Assembly: GCA_934098555.1 (NCBI GenBank)
Contig: CAKOOQ010000008.1
Span: forward strand, 1 to 40,698
From: an uncultured Bacilli bacterium
Lineage (GTDB): Bacteria > Bacillota_I > Bacilli_A > RF39 > UBA660
DNA: 40,698 bases
Direction of reading: 5' to 3'
Of the stretch, positions 15,888 through 24,838 are shown piece by piece. Position 1 is the stretch's first letter. Every line of letters starts with the position of its first letter. The position numbers and the translations under genes are program-made. The notes under the pieces were generated by a model. The model had not been told where the DNA came from and searched no databases. It worked only from the letters and a program-made list of their open reading frames with translations.

Positions 15888-16676
15888 TTACAAATCTTTT
15901 TTAAACAATTTTAAGCAAAGGTCTTCTTCTTTTTCATAGACTTCAGCATAATTTTCTTTCACTTCCTGAAGGCTCATCTTAGGATTTTCTCTTACTAATT
16001 TAGCTAAAGATTCTAAAAGATGTTTTTGTTCTTCGAGTCTTTTTTTAGACACCTTTCTTTCTTCTGGTTCTTTTAGATTAAAAGAATACACAACCCCTTC
16101 TTGAAGAGGTTTTTCTTCTTTTAAGGCATCTAAAGGTATATTTTTTTTCAAAGATCTTAATTCATAAGCTTCTTCTTTAATATTCGTTAAATTTTGTTGA
16201 TAATTAGCAAGTTGTTCATTTATTTCACTCATTTTTTTTGTATATATTTTTTGTTTGGCTCTTATCTTTTTTTCAATAACATGAACCGTACCATTTAAGA
16301 CAATTAAAAAAGTGCATTCCAAAGCACAGTTTTGTAACATCTCACTTGCTAAAGCTTCGTTAGCAATACTAACTAAAGTAAGACTAATACTAAGAACATT
16401 TCCCCAAACTAAAAATTCCTTTAAACGATTGTCCATATTTAGGTATTTCGTATAATGCTCCTTGGCTTCTTCTAACGTATCTTCTCTTTTCATAATGGCA
16501 TCAGGTAAAGAAAAAATAAGTTTTTCTCTACCTTCTAATTTGTTATTTATTTGTTCTAATCTATTTTCACGTTCTAATAATCCTTTAGGATTATTCGTTT
16601 TATTCTTTAATTTTATATTACCTTCATCATCTAAAACAATAAGGTATTGTCCTTTCACAAAATATTCTTTATTCAA
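15888..16676 (-). CDS. Hypothetical coiled-coil protein with two central membrane segments
   Basis: 262 residues, not recognised. Two hydrophobic stretches lie at about residues 87-108 ('FLVWGNVLSISLTLVSIANE') and 117-134 ('ALECTFLIVLNGTVHVI'), with charged coiled-coil segments on both sides (Lys/Glu/Gln-rich, residues 30-85 and 135-180). This suggests a hairpin inserted in the membrane with both ends in the cytoplasm. The start is TTG at 16676: AAAGGA is present upstream, and all upstream ATG codons on that stretch run into stops. It is divergent from sigK and shares a ~110-bp intergenic region with it, so a sporulation link is possible but not shown. Confidence 0.6.
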   Translation of the reverse strand: MNKEYFVKGQYLIVLDDEGNIKLKNKTNNPKGLLERENRLEQINNKLEGREKLIFSLPDAIMKREDTLEEAKEHYTKYLNMDNRLKEFLVWGNVLSISLTLVSIANEALASEMLQNCALECTFLIVLNGTVHVIEKKIRAKQKIYTKKMSEINEQLANYQQNLTNIKEEAYELRSLKKNIPLDALKEEKPLQEGVVYSFNLKEPEERKVSKKRLEEQKHLLESLAKLVRENPKMSLQEVKENYAEVYEKEEDLCLKLFKKDL

Positions 16677-16785
16677 TAATCATCATTCCTTTCTCGTGCT
16701 TAAAAATAGTACCACAAAGCCCTTAAAAAAACAAGGAATGAAACCCAAAAAATAACATAAATTTTATTAAAGGATGGGATGAAGT

Positions 16786-17478
16786 TTGTTTTTATTTAAT
16801 TTAATTAAATCACTACTTTTTTTTACAGGAAGTTATTCAAATAATGTCTTTTTAAAACCACTTTCTTATGAAGAAGAAAAAGAATGTATTTTAAAAATGA
16901 TGGCGGGGGACGAGGATTCGCGTAATAAACTCATTGAACATAATTTAAGACTGGTAGCACATATTGTCAAAAAATTTGATATTAAAGATGAAGATGTCGA
17001 TGACCTAATTGGCATTGGAACCATTGGGTTAATAAAAGGCGTCGATTCTTACAATTTTGATAAAAATATTCGTCTAACAACTTATGCGGCCAAATGTATT
17101 CAAAATGAAATTTTAATGTACTTTCGAAGTTTAAAGGGCGGTAATCTAAAAAGTATCAGTTTAAACGATTCCATTGGTTTTGATAAAGATGGTAATGAAA
17201 TTAGTTTAATGGAAATTATCAAAGATGAAAATGAAGATATTACAAATGTCCTTCAAACGAAAGATAATTTAACTCTTATTAATAAATATATGAAAAGTTT
17301 ATCCAAAAGAGAAAAAGAAATTTTAACCAAGCGTTATGGTCTTATGAATCGCAAAGAAATGACCCAGAAAGAAATCGCCAAAGAAATGAAGATTTCGAGA
17401 AGTTATGTTTCACGAATTGAAAAAAGAGCTTTAACAAAAATCTTAAGAGAATTCATTAAAAATAATAAAGCCGACTAA
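16786..17478 (+). CDS. sigK: RNA polymerase sporulation sigma factor SigK, as an unprocessed pro-protein
   Basis: Late mother-cell sigma factor for coat and cortex genes. 230 residues, uninterrupted (no skin-type element). Region 2 is 'ERN'-like 'IEHNLRLVAHIVKKFDIKDE' followed by 'DLIGIGTIGLIKGVDSYN' and 'TTYAAKCIQNEILMYFR'. Region 4 has the helix-turn-helix 'TQKEIAKEMKISRSYVSRIE'. The first 16 residues are hydrophobic ('MFLFNLIKSLLFFTGS') and precede 'YSNNVFLKPLS', which aligns with the mature start YVKNNAFPQPLS of Bacillus subtilis SigK. Cleavage between S16 and Y17 is therefore likely, by the SpoIVFB encoded at 23449. The start is TTG: both nearby ATGs are followed by stops. A weak sigma-E-like -10 (CATAAATT) lies at 16756-16763. 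Confidence 0.93.
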   Translation: MFLFNLIKSLLFFTGSYSNNVFLKPLSYEEEKECILKMMAGDEDSRNKLIEHNLRLVAHIVKKFDIKDEDVDDLIGIGTIGLIKGVDSYNFDKNIRLTTYAAKCIQNEILMYFRSLKGGNLKSISLNDSIGFDKDGNEISLMEIIKDENEDITNVLQTKDNLTLINKYMKSLSKREKEILTKRYGLMNRKEMTQKEIAKEMKISRSYVSRIEKRALTKILREFIKNNKAD

Positions 17479-17480
17479 AA

Positions 17481-17507
17481 AAACTGTATTTCTACAGTTT
17501 CAGTATT
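17481..17507. terminator. Bidirectional terminator between sigK and divIVA
   Basis: AAACTGTA (17481-17488) pairs perfectly with TACAGTTT (17493-17500) around TTTC. On the minus strand the stem runs into a seven-T tract, a strong terminator for divIVA, whose TGA stop (17500-17502) overlaps the stem. On the plus strand it is followed by CAGTATTTTT and would end sigK. Confidence 0.85.
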
Positions 17508-17925
17508 TTTCATCTATTTGATTAATGGCATCAAGTTCAGTTTCAACAATCGCCCGAAATCTTCTTTTAAAAGCCATGATACGCTGTCTTAAAAGCTCGC
17601 CATCCGCTTCTAGTTTTTCTGATTTTATAAGGGCGTCATTGACAATCCTAGAAGCGTTTCTCTTAGCATCATCTAAAATAGCTTTTGACTCATCACGGGC
17701 TACTTTACGAATTTGATTACCCGCATTTTCGGCCACTAAAAGAGCTTTATTCAAAGTACTCTCCATATTTTGATATTGGACAAGTTTTTCTTTTAAAGAA
17801 GCCATTTCAGCATCTTTCTTTTTTAAGTTATTTAACATGCCCTCATATTCTTGGGTAACTTCAAATACAAAATGATTCACTTCTTCTTTGTTGTATCCGT
17901 TTAAACTTGTTCTAAACTTTTGCAA
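17500..17925 (-). CDS. divIVA: DivIVA family cell-pole/septum protein
   Basis: Marks curved membrane at poles and septa. 141 residues from a TTG at 17925. GAGGTGG lies five bases upstream of it, and the resulting N-terminus 'MQKFRTSLNGYNKEEVNHFV' matches the family; a GTG nine bases earlier lies inside the ribosome binding site. The short membrane-binding N-terminal domain is followed by a long coiled coil (residues ~30-140) rich in Lys, Glu and Ala. It follows sepF closely. In Bacillus the two genes flank ylmG and ylmH; here those are absent. Ends with TGA inside its terminator. This codon is proof that TGA is a stop in this genome. Confidence 0.9.
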   Translation of the reverse strand: MQKFRTSLNGYNKEEVNHFVFEVTQEYEGMLNNLKKKDAEMASLKEKLVQYQNMESTLNKALLVAENAGNQIRKVARDESKAILDDAKRNASRIVNDALIKSEKLEADGELLRQRIMAFKRRFRAIVETELDAINQIDEKY

Positions 17926-17943
17926 ATTACCCACCTCTTTTTT

Positions 17944-18357
17944 TTACCAACCAATTTCGTCTTCGGCATCTTTTGCTTCTTTTGATTCATTATCATCGGA
18001 AATTTTCCCTTGAATATTCACATTATTTGGTGTACATAAATAAATACCCACACCAATTTTTTGCATCGTTCCTCCAATAGAATAAACGCATCCTGACAAA
18101 AAGTCAATAATTCTCTTTGCTTGAGCTGCTGTTACTCGTTTGAAGTTTACTACCACACTATTTCTCTTTTTTAAATGATCAGCAATTTGTTGTGATTCCG
18201 AAAAAGCACGTGGTTCTAATAATATCATTTTATTACCCGTTTTATCGGCTTCTTTTAAAGCTTCTTCTTCACTTACGGTATAAAAATCATCATCTAATCT
18301 TGAAGTATCCTCACTCTCATCATCCGAAAACCATTTTTTTAGTTTACTTATAGCCAT
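17944..18357 (-). CDS. sepF: Cell division protein SepF
   Basis: Membrane-binding partner of FtsZ that organises Z-ring filaments. 137 residues. The N-terminal amphipathic helix ('MAISKLKKWFSDDE') is the membrane anchor. An acidic linker leads to the conserved core: 'EPRAFSESQQIADHLKKRNS', 'VVVNFKRVTAAQAKRIIDFL', 'GCVYSIGGTMQKIGVGIYLC'. The C-terminal tail is acidic. A strong GGAGGGG ribosome binding site precedes the ATG, and a housekeeping promoter lies at 18388-18416; divIVA follows in the same unit. Confidence 0.96.
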   Translation of the reverse strand: MAISKLKKWFSDDESEDTSRLDDDFYTVSEEEALKEADKTGNKMILLEPRAFSESQQIADHLKKRNSVVVNFKRVTAAQAKRIIDFLSGCVYSIGGTMQKIGVGIYLCTPNNVNIQGKISDDNESKEAKDAEDEIGW

Positions 18358-18387
18358 ATTGTCCCCTCCAGACTCTATCTACAAATA

Positions 18388-18416
18388 ATTGTATCAGAAA
18401 CAAATTACTTTTTCAA
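18388..18416 (-). promoter_or_regulatory. Vegetative promoter of sepF-divIVA
   Basis: Minus strand TTGAAA (18411-18416), a 17-bp spacer and TACAAT (18388-18393), preceded by TGA as an extended -10. It lies about 30 bases before the sepF start. Confidence 0.7.
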
Positions 18417-18465
18417 TATATTCTAAAGCCTGTTTTTTCTATCTTTATGCTTTATTTTTAAAAAT

Positions 18466-18759
18466 TATAGGTATTGGGTATGAAGATATTTTGAATTTTC
18501 TTGGTTAATATCCAATGATTGTTCTATCATAGGACTCGTATTAACCATGACATATTTACTGTTTATCTGATTTATAAATTTGGAAGCATTTTTCCTTATT
18601 CTCCGTAAAAATAACTGTGTTATATAAAGAGCTACTATAATTAATGTATGCATCTATATCTTCAACATAAATAGCCTCTTCTGTTTTAAAGGATAAATGT
18701 TTATTGATATACACATTTGTTCTGCCATTTTGGCCCAGAATCTTCTCAATAAAAGCTAT
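18466..18759 (-). pseudogene. Decayed coding fragment in the 460-bp gap upstream of sepF
   Basis: The stretch 18358-18817 has no intact gene. On the minus strand an open frame without a start codon (about 18759 to 18557) reads '...IEKILGQNGRTNVYINKHL...VEDIDAYINYSSSLY...' and then stops. A second frame continues with '...SPMIEQSLDINQENSKYLH' to 18465. The codon use is protein-like and the change of frame suggests a degraded gene, but I do not recognise a family. The fragment carries no ribosome binding site. It could also be non-coding AT-rich sequence. Confidence 0.3.
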
Positions 18760-18817
18760 ATTTTTTTATGTATTATTTTTATTTGCTAGTAAAGCATTGT
18801 TTATCATTACATTCACA

Positions 18818-21800
18818 CTATTTTCGAACACGAATCATTCCTCTTTCTTCGTCGATTTCACTTTCTAAAGCCATGACTTCTCTGTACATTTTTCTTTTTT
18901 CAGGGCTTAAAGAGGCAATATTCATTTTTTTACCCTCTTTATTTATTTGCCCTAAAGCCATTCTTATTTGCATGCCCACATTTTTGCTGATATCCACGAT
19001 TTTACCTTCTTCGTCATAAAAGGAAGTATTATATAACATGTTACCAATAATAATTTCATCTTTTCTTTCTTCATATACAATAGCAAAGTTCGCATTCATT
19101 ATTATTTTAGATAAACTGGGTTCTAAACCATAAAAAGAGCTAACAGCAGAAATAATTTCCTCTTTTAAAGGTAATTGTTTGTTATAACAAATATTTGCAT
19201 CTCCAGTACTGAGAGCAAGTTTTTGCAAAAGTAAAAACTCTTTTAAAGTAATATTATGATTGTCGTAAATCATAAATTCATCGGGATATATACTTAATGT
19301 ACCATAATTTGATGAAATAACATCCGTTTTTCCAGCGATTACATATTGGATTTTTGAATCATTTACATAAAGACCACGTGTTAAAATAACCGGAGCATTA
19401 AACCTTAAGGGTCTTTTCACTTTTGAATCATCTTTTAAAGCCTTTTTTTCTAAGGACTTTGCGATATCGTTATAGCCAAGACCTACTGTTACTTTAGAAA
19501 TTTTTAAAGCTTCATATTGTTTGACTGTTATTTTGCCCTCATCTAGTAATTTTTGATATTCTTTCTCGTCTTCTGCAAGCATTTTCTCACCCGCATCTTT
19601 ATATAACGCAAAAATTTTATCAGCAAAATCTTCTTTTTTTATTCCTTCTTGTTTAGCCCTAGAAAAAGCTTTAGAAGGTATTTCAATATTATCAAAACAT
19701 AGGACATTTTGATTTCGCCAAAGCCAACTTTGAGCAACTATATTTCCTTTTTTATCTCTAATAACGAACACCCGGCCATTTTTGTCTACCATACTATGTT
19801 CCATGCTTGTTTGCGCAGCGTCACCTAATTCTTGACAACAGTCCGTTAATGTTCCTATAGCTACGGCAAGGGGATCATCTAATCTTAACACTTCATACGT
19901 AAAGTCTTCACTTTTTTCAGAAATTCTTGGAATACTATTAAAGACTCTAGATTTACCATAATTATATATTTGTTGTAAAACTTCAAAGCTTTCTTGATTG
20001 TAACCCGCCATACTAGAAACCGTGGCGAGTTTATTATTTCCTACTTGAATATTTTTATAATCAATGGACTTTACAAACAACAAGGCTAAATTAAGTGTTA
20101 AATTTCGATTACTGTTATACGCTTTAAGCTCTGGCCATTGTTTTTGTATAGAACTCATATAAGCCATAAAATCATCCGAAGAAAGTATTGTTTCCATATT
20201 TTTTAAGATAAAATCCCTAAAATCTGGGGCATATGTCATGTTAAATCCTCCAAATATTTTATGGGCTTTGTCAGGCGTTAAAATGTTAGAAACATGAGCT
20301 TCTTCCATGATTTTTCTTAATAGTTGAATCCGCTTTTGATTTTGCTGAGGACTTATTTTTAAAGAATAGGCATTATCTTCTTTACCATAACATTCTTTTA
20401 TGAGATTTTCTTGGTCCTCGTTTTGCTGGGTCAAATTTATCATTTTTTCCCAATCTTCTAAAGATACTTTTTTAGGAATACCAGAAAATAATTGTACGAT
20501 TTTGTTATAACCATCGATATCATTATCAAAAACACCAAAACACATACTAGCTTTTAATAAAGATGCTTTCGCGTCATCACTCAGATTGTAATCATCCATT
20601 TTCATCAGTTGTGACCATTTTCTACCAGAGGCCACAAATTTATCAGACTCTTCAAAAGAAAATTCAGTCATAACAACATAACTAGGCACAAAGTGATATT
20701 TATCATACCAAAGAAATAAGCATTCATAATTTCCATCTTCTAACATTTTAGTAACAGCCGAAGGATTTTTCATCCCAATTTCAAGGGCTTTTTCTTCACC
20801 ATATTTTCGAAAGAATGCTTCTAAACTGTCGGAGTCCATATCACTTTTTTTGAAACTCAACAAAATATCTTTACCCCTAAGATAAGAAAGCCAATCTCTA
20901 TTTTCTTTTAAAAGTTTAAACGTTAAAGGCGTTGTCAATGTAATATTATAAAATACCTTTTTTAAATCAGCAGGTGCCTCGTCATCTAAAAATAACTCAG
21001 GATATTTTTGGATAAACTTTAGCGGTAAAACTTGATCACTATATGTAAAGACATTATTTTTTATATTATGATAAATATTGGTTATTATTTGATTATATTG
21101 TTTTTCCTTACTAAGGGAACAGTCTATTTCAAAATGTTTTCTATCAATAAAACGACCGTATTGAGCACAAAAGTTTAAGATTTCTTCTTTAGAAAAATTT
21201 AAACTTAAAGCTTCATATAAATTAAACAAACGATTATTATAATAAACTTGTATATCTAAAGAATCTAGATACTTTTCAAAATCAATATTTAATAAAAATG
21301 GGACCCATTGAGGATGCTCTTGAATTTCTTCAGGCGTTATTTTTTCACAATAAAATCTTTTTAAAGCATTAGAGTAAGCCCCATAAAACCTATCTTGAAG
21401 TTCTTTAGGAGATTTTTCAGGAATAAATTCATCGGGATACTCTTTTTTAAAACTTTCAGGAAGAAATCTAATATCAAAATAGCGTTCCTTTTTTTTCTCA
21501 AAGGACTTATAAAGATATTTATTGATATAAGGTTCGTAGTCCTCTTGATTTATTAAAGATAAAAATTCTTTAAATTTCTTTTCTGTACCTAAGGTATAGT
21601 AAAGAATTTGAGTGATTCCTTTACCATATTTGGCACAAATATCCCAAAATTTATTTTGACCCACTTGATTATAAAAGAGTGTAAATATTTCATTGTAATT
21701 ATCTATTACCATCTTTTTGTCTTTAAAATAGGAAGCTAACGAAGGATTTTGGTATAAAAAGTCGAGTAAATATTCTATGTAATTATTGTTTCCATTAAAA

Positions 21801-23335
21801 CCTTTGACTAATTTAACAAAATCTTCCTCATCATTCAAATAATTTTTTAGCACATCATAATCAAGAAATTCCTTAGGAAATAATTTAGCAAGTTCATTAC
21901 TATGTTTTAGAGATATATACGTTGTCCAATCATAATCTTCAATACGAATTTGATGGATAATTTGATTAAAAACATCTAGGAGTTGGTTTTCATCGGTAAT
22001 TAAAAGCTCGACTTCAGGTATTACGTTACATCTTGCCATCATTTCTAACAACGTCATATAACTTTCTGATATTTTTTCTAATATTTGATTATGTTTTCTA
22101 TTAAAATTCACAATATTAGAAAATCCATATTTTTTAATAAATGCTCCTACTACTTCATACTCATCCGTAAATAAATCCTCAAGAGGCATATATTTAGAAA
22201 ATATATATAATTCATCTAAAGAATAAGTCTTATTCAATTTTTTATTCACATAAAGTTCATGTGCTATAGCTTCCTTGATAATACTTTCAGGTTTTCTATT
22301 TGCCATTTGTTCTATTTTACTCATATAAGGATATTCGCAAAAAAAACGGGAAATCACCTCATCATATTCATCAGAAACTTTATCAATGTAATTCCAAACT
22401 GAGCCAAATGCCTTGTTAACGGCTTTCATAGCATAGAAAGACCGCATACCAAGTTCTAAGTCTTTAGTTTTTAAAATTTCACCATATTTTCTAATATCAT
22501 TGAAAGAAAGCTTACCAGCATAATAATTTTTCATAACTTCTTCAGGAAGTTCACCCTTTTTAACAAAAGTATTGGGTAAATAGGATGTCATTTCTTCTGG
22601 GATAGCATCTAGAGGTAAAAACTCGTTAAAGCAATTACTTTTTATGCTCTTGATAACTTCTTTATACACGAATTGTTTCATTTTTTCATAAGAATTTCTC
22701 TTATTAAAAGATTCTTTTAAAACAAATTGATTTTGAAAAATAGGGTCCGTATTTTTGATAACTTCCTTAACAAAATGAGGATATTCCTCTGAAAATTTAA
22801 GAGCTTTGGGTAAACCGACTGTTTCCACTAACCAATGCGAAAACCCAGAACTATTACCTTTAAAGGAATATTCGTTAATATATTTTCCTAAGGTTGGATA
22901 TTCTATGACATCTTTAAGTGTTAATTTTTTAGCATAAAACAAATCCTTAATTTCCGTAGGTAACGAATTATCTGGAAAATAATGGGGATGATTCTTTATA
23001 TATTCAGCATCAAAAGTGTTTTCGTTATAAAAAATAGTTTCTATTCCTTTTACGTTACAACCATGTAAATTAAGTTCTTGACATTTACACCCCTTTAATA
23101 AAGTAAAATCAATATTCGCGTGTGTTTGAGAAAAATCTAAACCCTTTTTACTATATAAATACATCCCTTTCCATTCTATAAATGGAATCACACTTAAATC
23201 ATTGGAAAACAATTTGTTTTGCCATTCATCGTACTCATCCCATAATATTTCACAATTTCTTACAAAGATAGCTAAATATAATTTATGTAAGTTTTGTTTG
23301 ATTTCTCTAAATTCATTCAAAGTCATATTTTTCAT
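18818..23335 (-). CDS. Giant (1505-residue) repeat protein of unknown function
   Basis: No signal peptide or membrane segment, so apparently cytoplasmic. A degenerate repeat recurs at least four times (near residues 130, 270, 660 and 805). Its pattern is YP-x-x-F, then P-x-E-[LI]-[KQ]-x-x-F-Y, then [LI]-T-x-x-[DE]-[IL], then P-x-[WL]: 'LPTEIKDLFYAKKLTLKDVI', 'LPEEVMKNYYAGKLSFNDI', 'SPKELQDRFYGAYSN'. The C-terminal ~350 residues differ and contain a compact block, 'GTLTDCCQELGDAAQTSMEH', then 'GRVFVIRDKKGNIVAQSWLW' and 'FDNIEIP', with paired Cys and acidic residues like an enzyme core. I cannot name it; a PcfJ-like fold was considered without proof. The ATG at 23335 follows GGGGG by six bases and is preferred over the one at 23377. 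A TGT-TATACT extended -10 stands at 23389-23397. Confidence 0.75.
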   Translation of the reverse strand: MKNMTLNEFREIKQNLHKLYLAIFVRNCEILWDEYDEWQNKLFSNDLSVIPFIEWKGMYLYSKKGLDFSQTHANIDFTLLKGCKCQELNLHGCNVKGIETIFYNENTFDAEYIKNHPHYFPDNSLPTEIKDLFYAKKLTLKDVIEYPTLGKYINEYSFKGNSSGFSHWLVETVGLPKALKFSEEYPHFVKEVIKNTDPIFQNQFVLKESFNKRNSYEKMKQFVYKEVIKSIKSNCFNEFLPLDAIPEEMTSYLPNTFVKKGELPEEVMKNYYAGKLSFNDIRKYGEILKTKDLELGMRSFYAMKAVNKAFGSVWNYIDKVSDEYDEVISRFFCEYPYMSKIEQMANRKPESIIKEAIAHELYVNKKLNKTYSLDELYIFSKYMPLEDLFTDEYEVVGAFIKKYGFSNIVNFNRKHNQILEKISESYMTLLEMMARCNVIPEVELLITDENQLLDVFNQIIHQIRIEDYDWTTYISLKHSNELAKLFPKEFLDYDVLKNYLNDEEDFVKLVKGFNGNNNYIEYLLDFLYQNPSLASYFKDKKMVIDNYNEIFTLFYNQVGQNKFWDICAKYGKGITQILYYTLGTEKKFKEFLSLINQEDYEPYINKYLYKSFEKKKERYFDIRFLPESFKKEYPDEFIPEKSPKELQDRFYGAYSNALKRFYCEKITPEEIQEHPQWVPFLLNIDFEKYLDSLDIQVYYNNRLFNLYEALSLNFSKEEILNFCAQYGRFIDRKHFEIDCSLSKEKQYNQIITNIYHNIKNNVFTYSDQVLPLKFIQKYPELFLDDEAPADLKKVFYNITLTTPLTFKLLKENRDWLSYLRGKDILLSFKKSDMDSDSLEAFFRKYGEEKALEIGMKNPSAVTKMLEDGNYECLFLWYDKYHFVPSYVVMTEFSFEESDKFVASGRKWSQLMKMDDYNLSDDAKASLLKASMCFGVFDNDIDGYNKIVQLFSGIPKKVSLEDWEKMINLTQQNEDQENLIKECYGKEDNAYSLKISPQQNQKRIQLLRKIMEEAHVSNILTPDKAHKIFGGFNMTYAPDFRDFILKNMETILSSDDFMAYMSSIQKQWPELKAYNSNRNLTLNLALLFVKSIDYKNIQVGNNKLATVSSMAGYNQESFEVLQQIYNYGKSRVFNSIPRISEKSEDFTYEVLRLDDPLAVAIGTLTDCCQELGDAAQTSMEHSMVDKNGRVFVIRDKKGNIVAQSWLWRNQNVLCFDNIEIPSKAFSRAKQEGIKKEDFADKIFALYKDAGEKMLAEDEKEYQKLLDEGKITVKQYEALKISKVTVGLGYNDIAKSLEKKALKDDSKVKRPLRFNAPVILTRGLYVNDSKIQYVIAGKTDVISSNYGTLSIYPDEFMIYDNHNITLKEFLLLQKLALSTGDANICYNKQLPLKEEIISAVSSFYGLEPSLSKIIMNANFAIVYEERKDEIIIGNMLYNTSFYDEEGKIVDISKNVGMQIRMALGQINKEGKKMNIASLSPEKRKMYREVMALESEIDEERGMIRVRK

Positions 23336-23448
23336 TTTAAACCCCCATAATAAACGATAAATATGTAATTCTTGCATTCAGTTTTACTAGTATAACACAT
23401 ATTTTGAAATTTTGTACATTAATATTTTGTTTTCCAAGATAAAAAAAA

Positions 23449-24222
23449 TCAGGAAAAAGACTCATATTCCCTGGCCAGCATTTTTTTCTCATCGATAAAA
23501 TGATGATTAATATAAAAATAATGTCGTGTTTCTTTTTTTAACTTTTTCTTTTCTAACACATAATTATTTTCGATTCTTCGATAGGGATAACTGTACAAAT
23601 AACGTTCTAAATAAAATTTTTGAAAATAATATTTTTCATTTTTCAAAAGCATAAAATATTGCCCTATTAAAAGAAAACACATAAAGTAGTTATTAAAATG
23701 ACACACATAGTTTAAGATTAAAAAAAGAATAAAGGCAAGCACTGATAAAGCTTTATAGAGTTTAAAAGAATAAAAATAAGAAAAGAATTTTTCGAGTAAA
23801 GCATGGCAAAAAACAGAGCCATCCAAAGGAATAATAGGCAGAAGATTAAAAAGCAAAATAGTTTTGTTGTAAAGTTTAAATGTTTCATAAAAAGAAACGG
23901 ATAAAAGGTTTTGACAATAGAAAAAACTTATTAGGATATAAAGAAGAATTTGAAAAAGAAAGCCCCCAAGAGAAATTATCATTTCTTTATTTAAAGAAGA
24001 ATTAATGGGTTTAGAAACCGTTGTAATGCCACCGAAGGCATAAAATTCCACTTTAACAATAGGATAATGAAAAAGTTTAATAAAAAAGATATGACCACAT
24101 TCATGCGTAATAACAATTAAAAAAATAATTAAAACAGGTTTAAAATAACCGCATAAAAAGGAAAGTAAAAAAAATAAATATAAGGAAAAATTAAGCTTGT
24201 AAACTGTTTTGATAATCTTCAT
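23449..24222 (-). CDS. spoIVFB: SpoIVFB, intramembrane zinc protease that processes pro-SigK
   Basis: Site-2-type (M50) protease of the mother-cell membrane around the forespore. 257 residues. The zinc motif is HECGH in 'VIVITHECGHIFFIKLFHY'. The third ligand is the Asp of 'NLLPIIPLDGSVFCHALLEK', corresponding to the NPDG motif. About five hydrophobic segments fit the family's membrane topology. After the last one the C-terminal ~60 residues are basic, where Bacillus SpoIVFB has a CBS domain that is shorter or absent here. It overlaps spoIVFA by 32 bases. The presence of sigK with a pro-sequence in the same window supports the assignment strongly. Confidence 0.9.
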   Translation of the reverse strand: MKIIKTVYKLNFSLYLFFLLSFLCGYFKPVLIIFLIVITHECGHIFFIKLFHYPIVKVEFYAFGGITTVSKPINSSLNKEMIISLGGFLFQILLYILISFFYCQNLLSVSFYETFKLYNKTILLFNLLPIIPLDGSVFCHALLEKFFSYFYSFKLYKALSVLAFILFLILNYVCHFNNYFMCFLLIGQYFMLLKNEKYYFQKFYLERYLYSYPYRRIENNYVLEKKKLKKETRHYFYINHHFIDEKKMLAREYESFS

Positions 24223-24805
24223 AAGTGACGTAATTTCCTTCTTTTTGTAAAACTAAATAATAAAAGTCATCTGTTGTATTACCAAGAATAGAACCGGCTT
24301 CTACATAATCATAAAGTTTCAAATTAACATCTTTAATATTACCATACCAAATATCGGTGCCATCAACTCCTTGGATGATAAGTGTATTGCCATATCCTTC
24401 TTTATCTCCCATAAAAACAAGAAGACCACTCGCAATAGATGTTACAGGACTTTCTTTAGAACTTTTTATTTTATAGCCATTTTGATAGTTTTCTTTTTCT
24501 AGAAAGTTAGTGGCCTTTGATACCGTGGTTTCAGAAGGCTCCTTTACCGTAGGCAAAATGTTTCCAAAATTTTTACGATACCATGTATTAATCTTTGTAA
24601 ACATCAGATTATTTTCAAAAAAATATTTTTTATAAATTTCTTTGTTGTTAGTATCTAATTTCATAAAGATAACGCTACTTAAAAGAAAGATAACACTAAG
24701 TAATATTTTGGTAAATTCATGACTTATTTTAAAATTTTGAGGTTTATTTTCTAAAGTTTGACATCTCTTTTTATGTCTTTCTAAAGCTTTGGTTATCTCA
24801 TCCAT
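24191..24805 (-). CDS. spoIVFA: SpoIVFA-like LytM/M23-domain regulator of SpoIVFB
   Basis: 204 residues: a cytoplasmic N-terminus, one membrane segment ('ILLSVIFLLSSVIFMKL', residues ~34-50), then an extracytoplasmic part ending in a LytM (M23) fold ('SIASGLLVFMGDKEGYGNTL', 'VEAGSILGNTT'). The M23 zinc ligands are gone: the YxHL site reads WYGNI and the HLHFE site reads YYLVL, so it is not an active peptidase. That matches SpoIVFA, which tethers and inhibits SpoIVFB. GGTGAT precedes the ATG by three bases. A possible sigma-E -10, CATATAGT, lies at 24820-24827 with GCAT about 14 bases further upstream, inside the end of queH; if real it would allow mother-cell expression independent of the upstream genes, as in Bacillus. 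Confidence 0.85.
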   Translation of the reverse strand: MDEITKALERHKKRCQTLENKPQNFKISHEFTKILLSVIFLLSSVIFMKLDTNNKEIYKKYFFENNLMFTKINTWYRKNFGNILPTVKEPSETTVSKATNFLEKENYQNGYKIKSSKESPVTSIASGLLVFMGDKEGYGNTLIIQGVDGTDIWYGNIKDVNLKLYDYVEAGSILGNTTDDFYYLVLQKEGNYVTYEDYQNSLQA

Positions 24806-24838
24806 AGTATCACCAATAAACTATATGAAAAAAAAGCC

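Noticed and set aside
16735..16763. Sigma-E promoter of sigK (CATAAATT with GGAATGA 14 bases upstream)
   Set aside because: The -10 is fair but the -35 matches poorly, so it is mentioned only in the sigK entry and not listed as a feature.
17500..17502. Mollicute genetic code with TGA as tryptophan
   Set aside because: divIVA, the 29868 gene and the nuclease end at TGA inside terminators, and conserved Trp codons are TGG.
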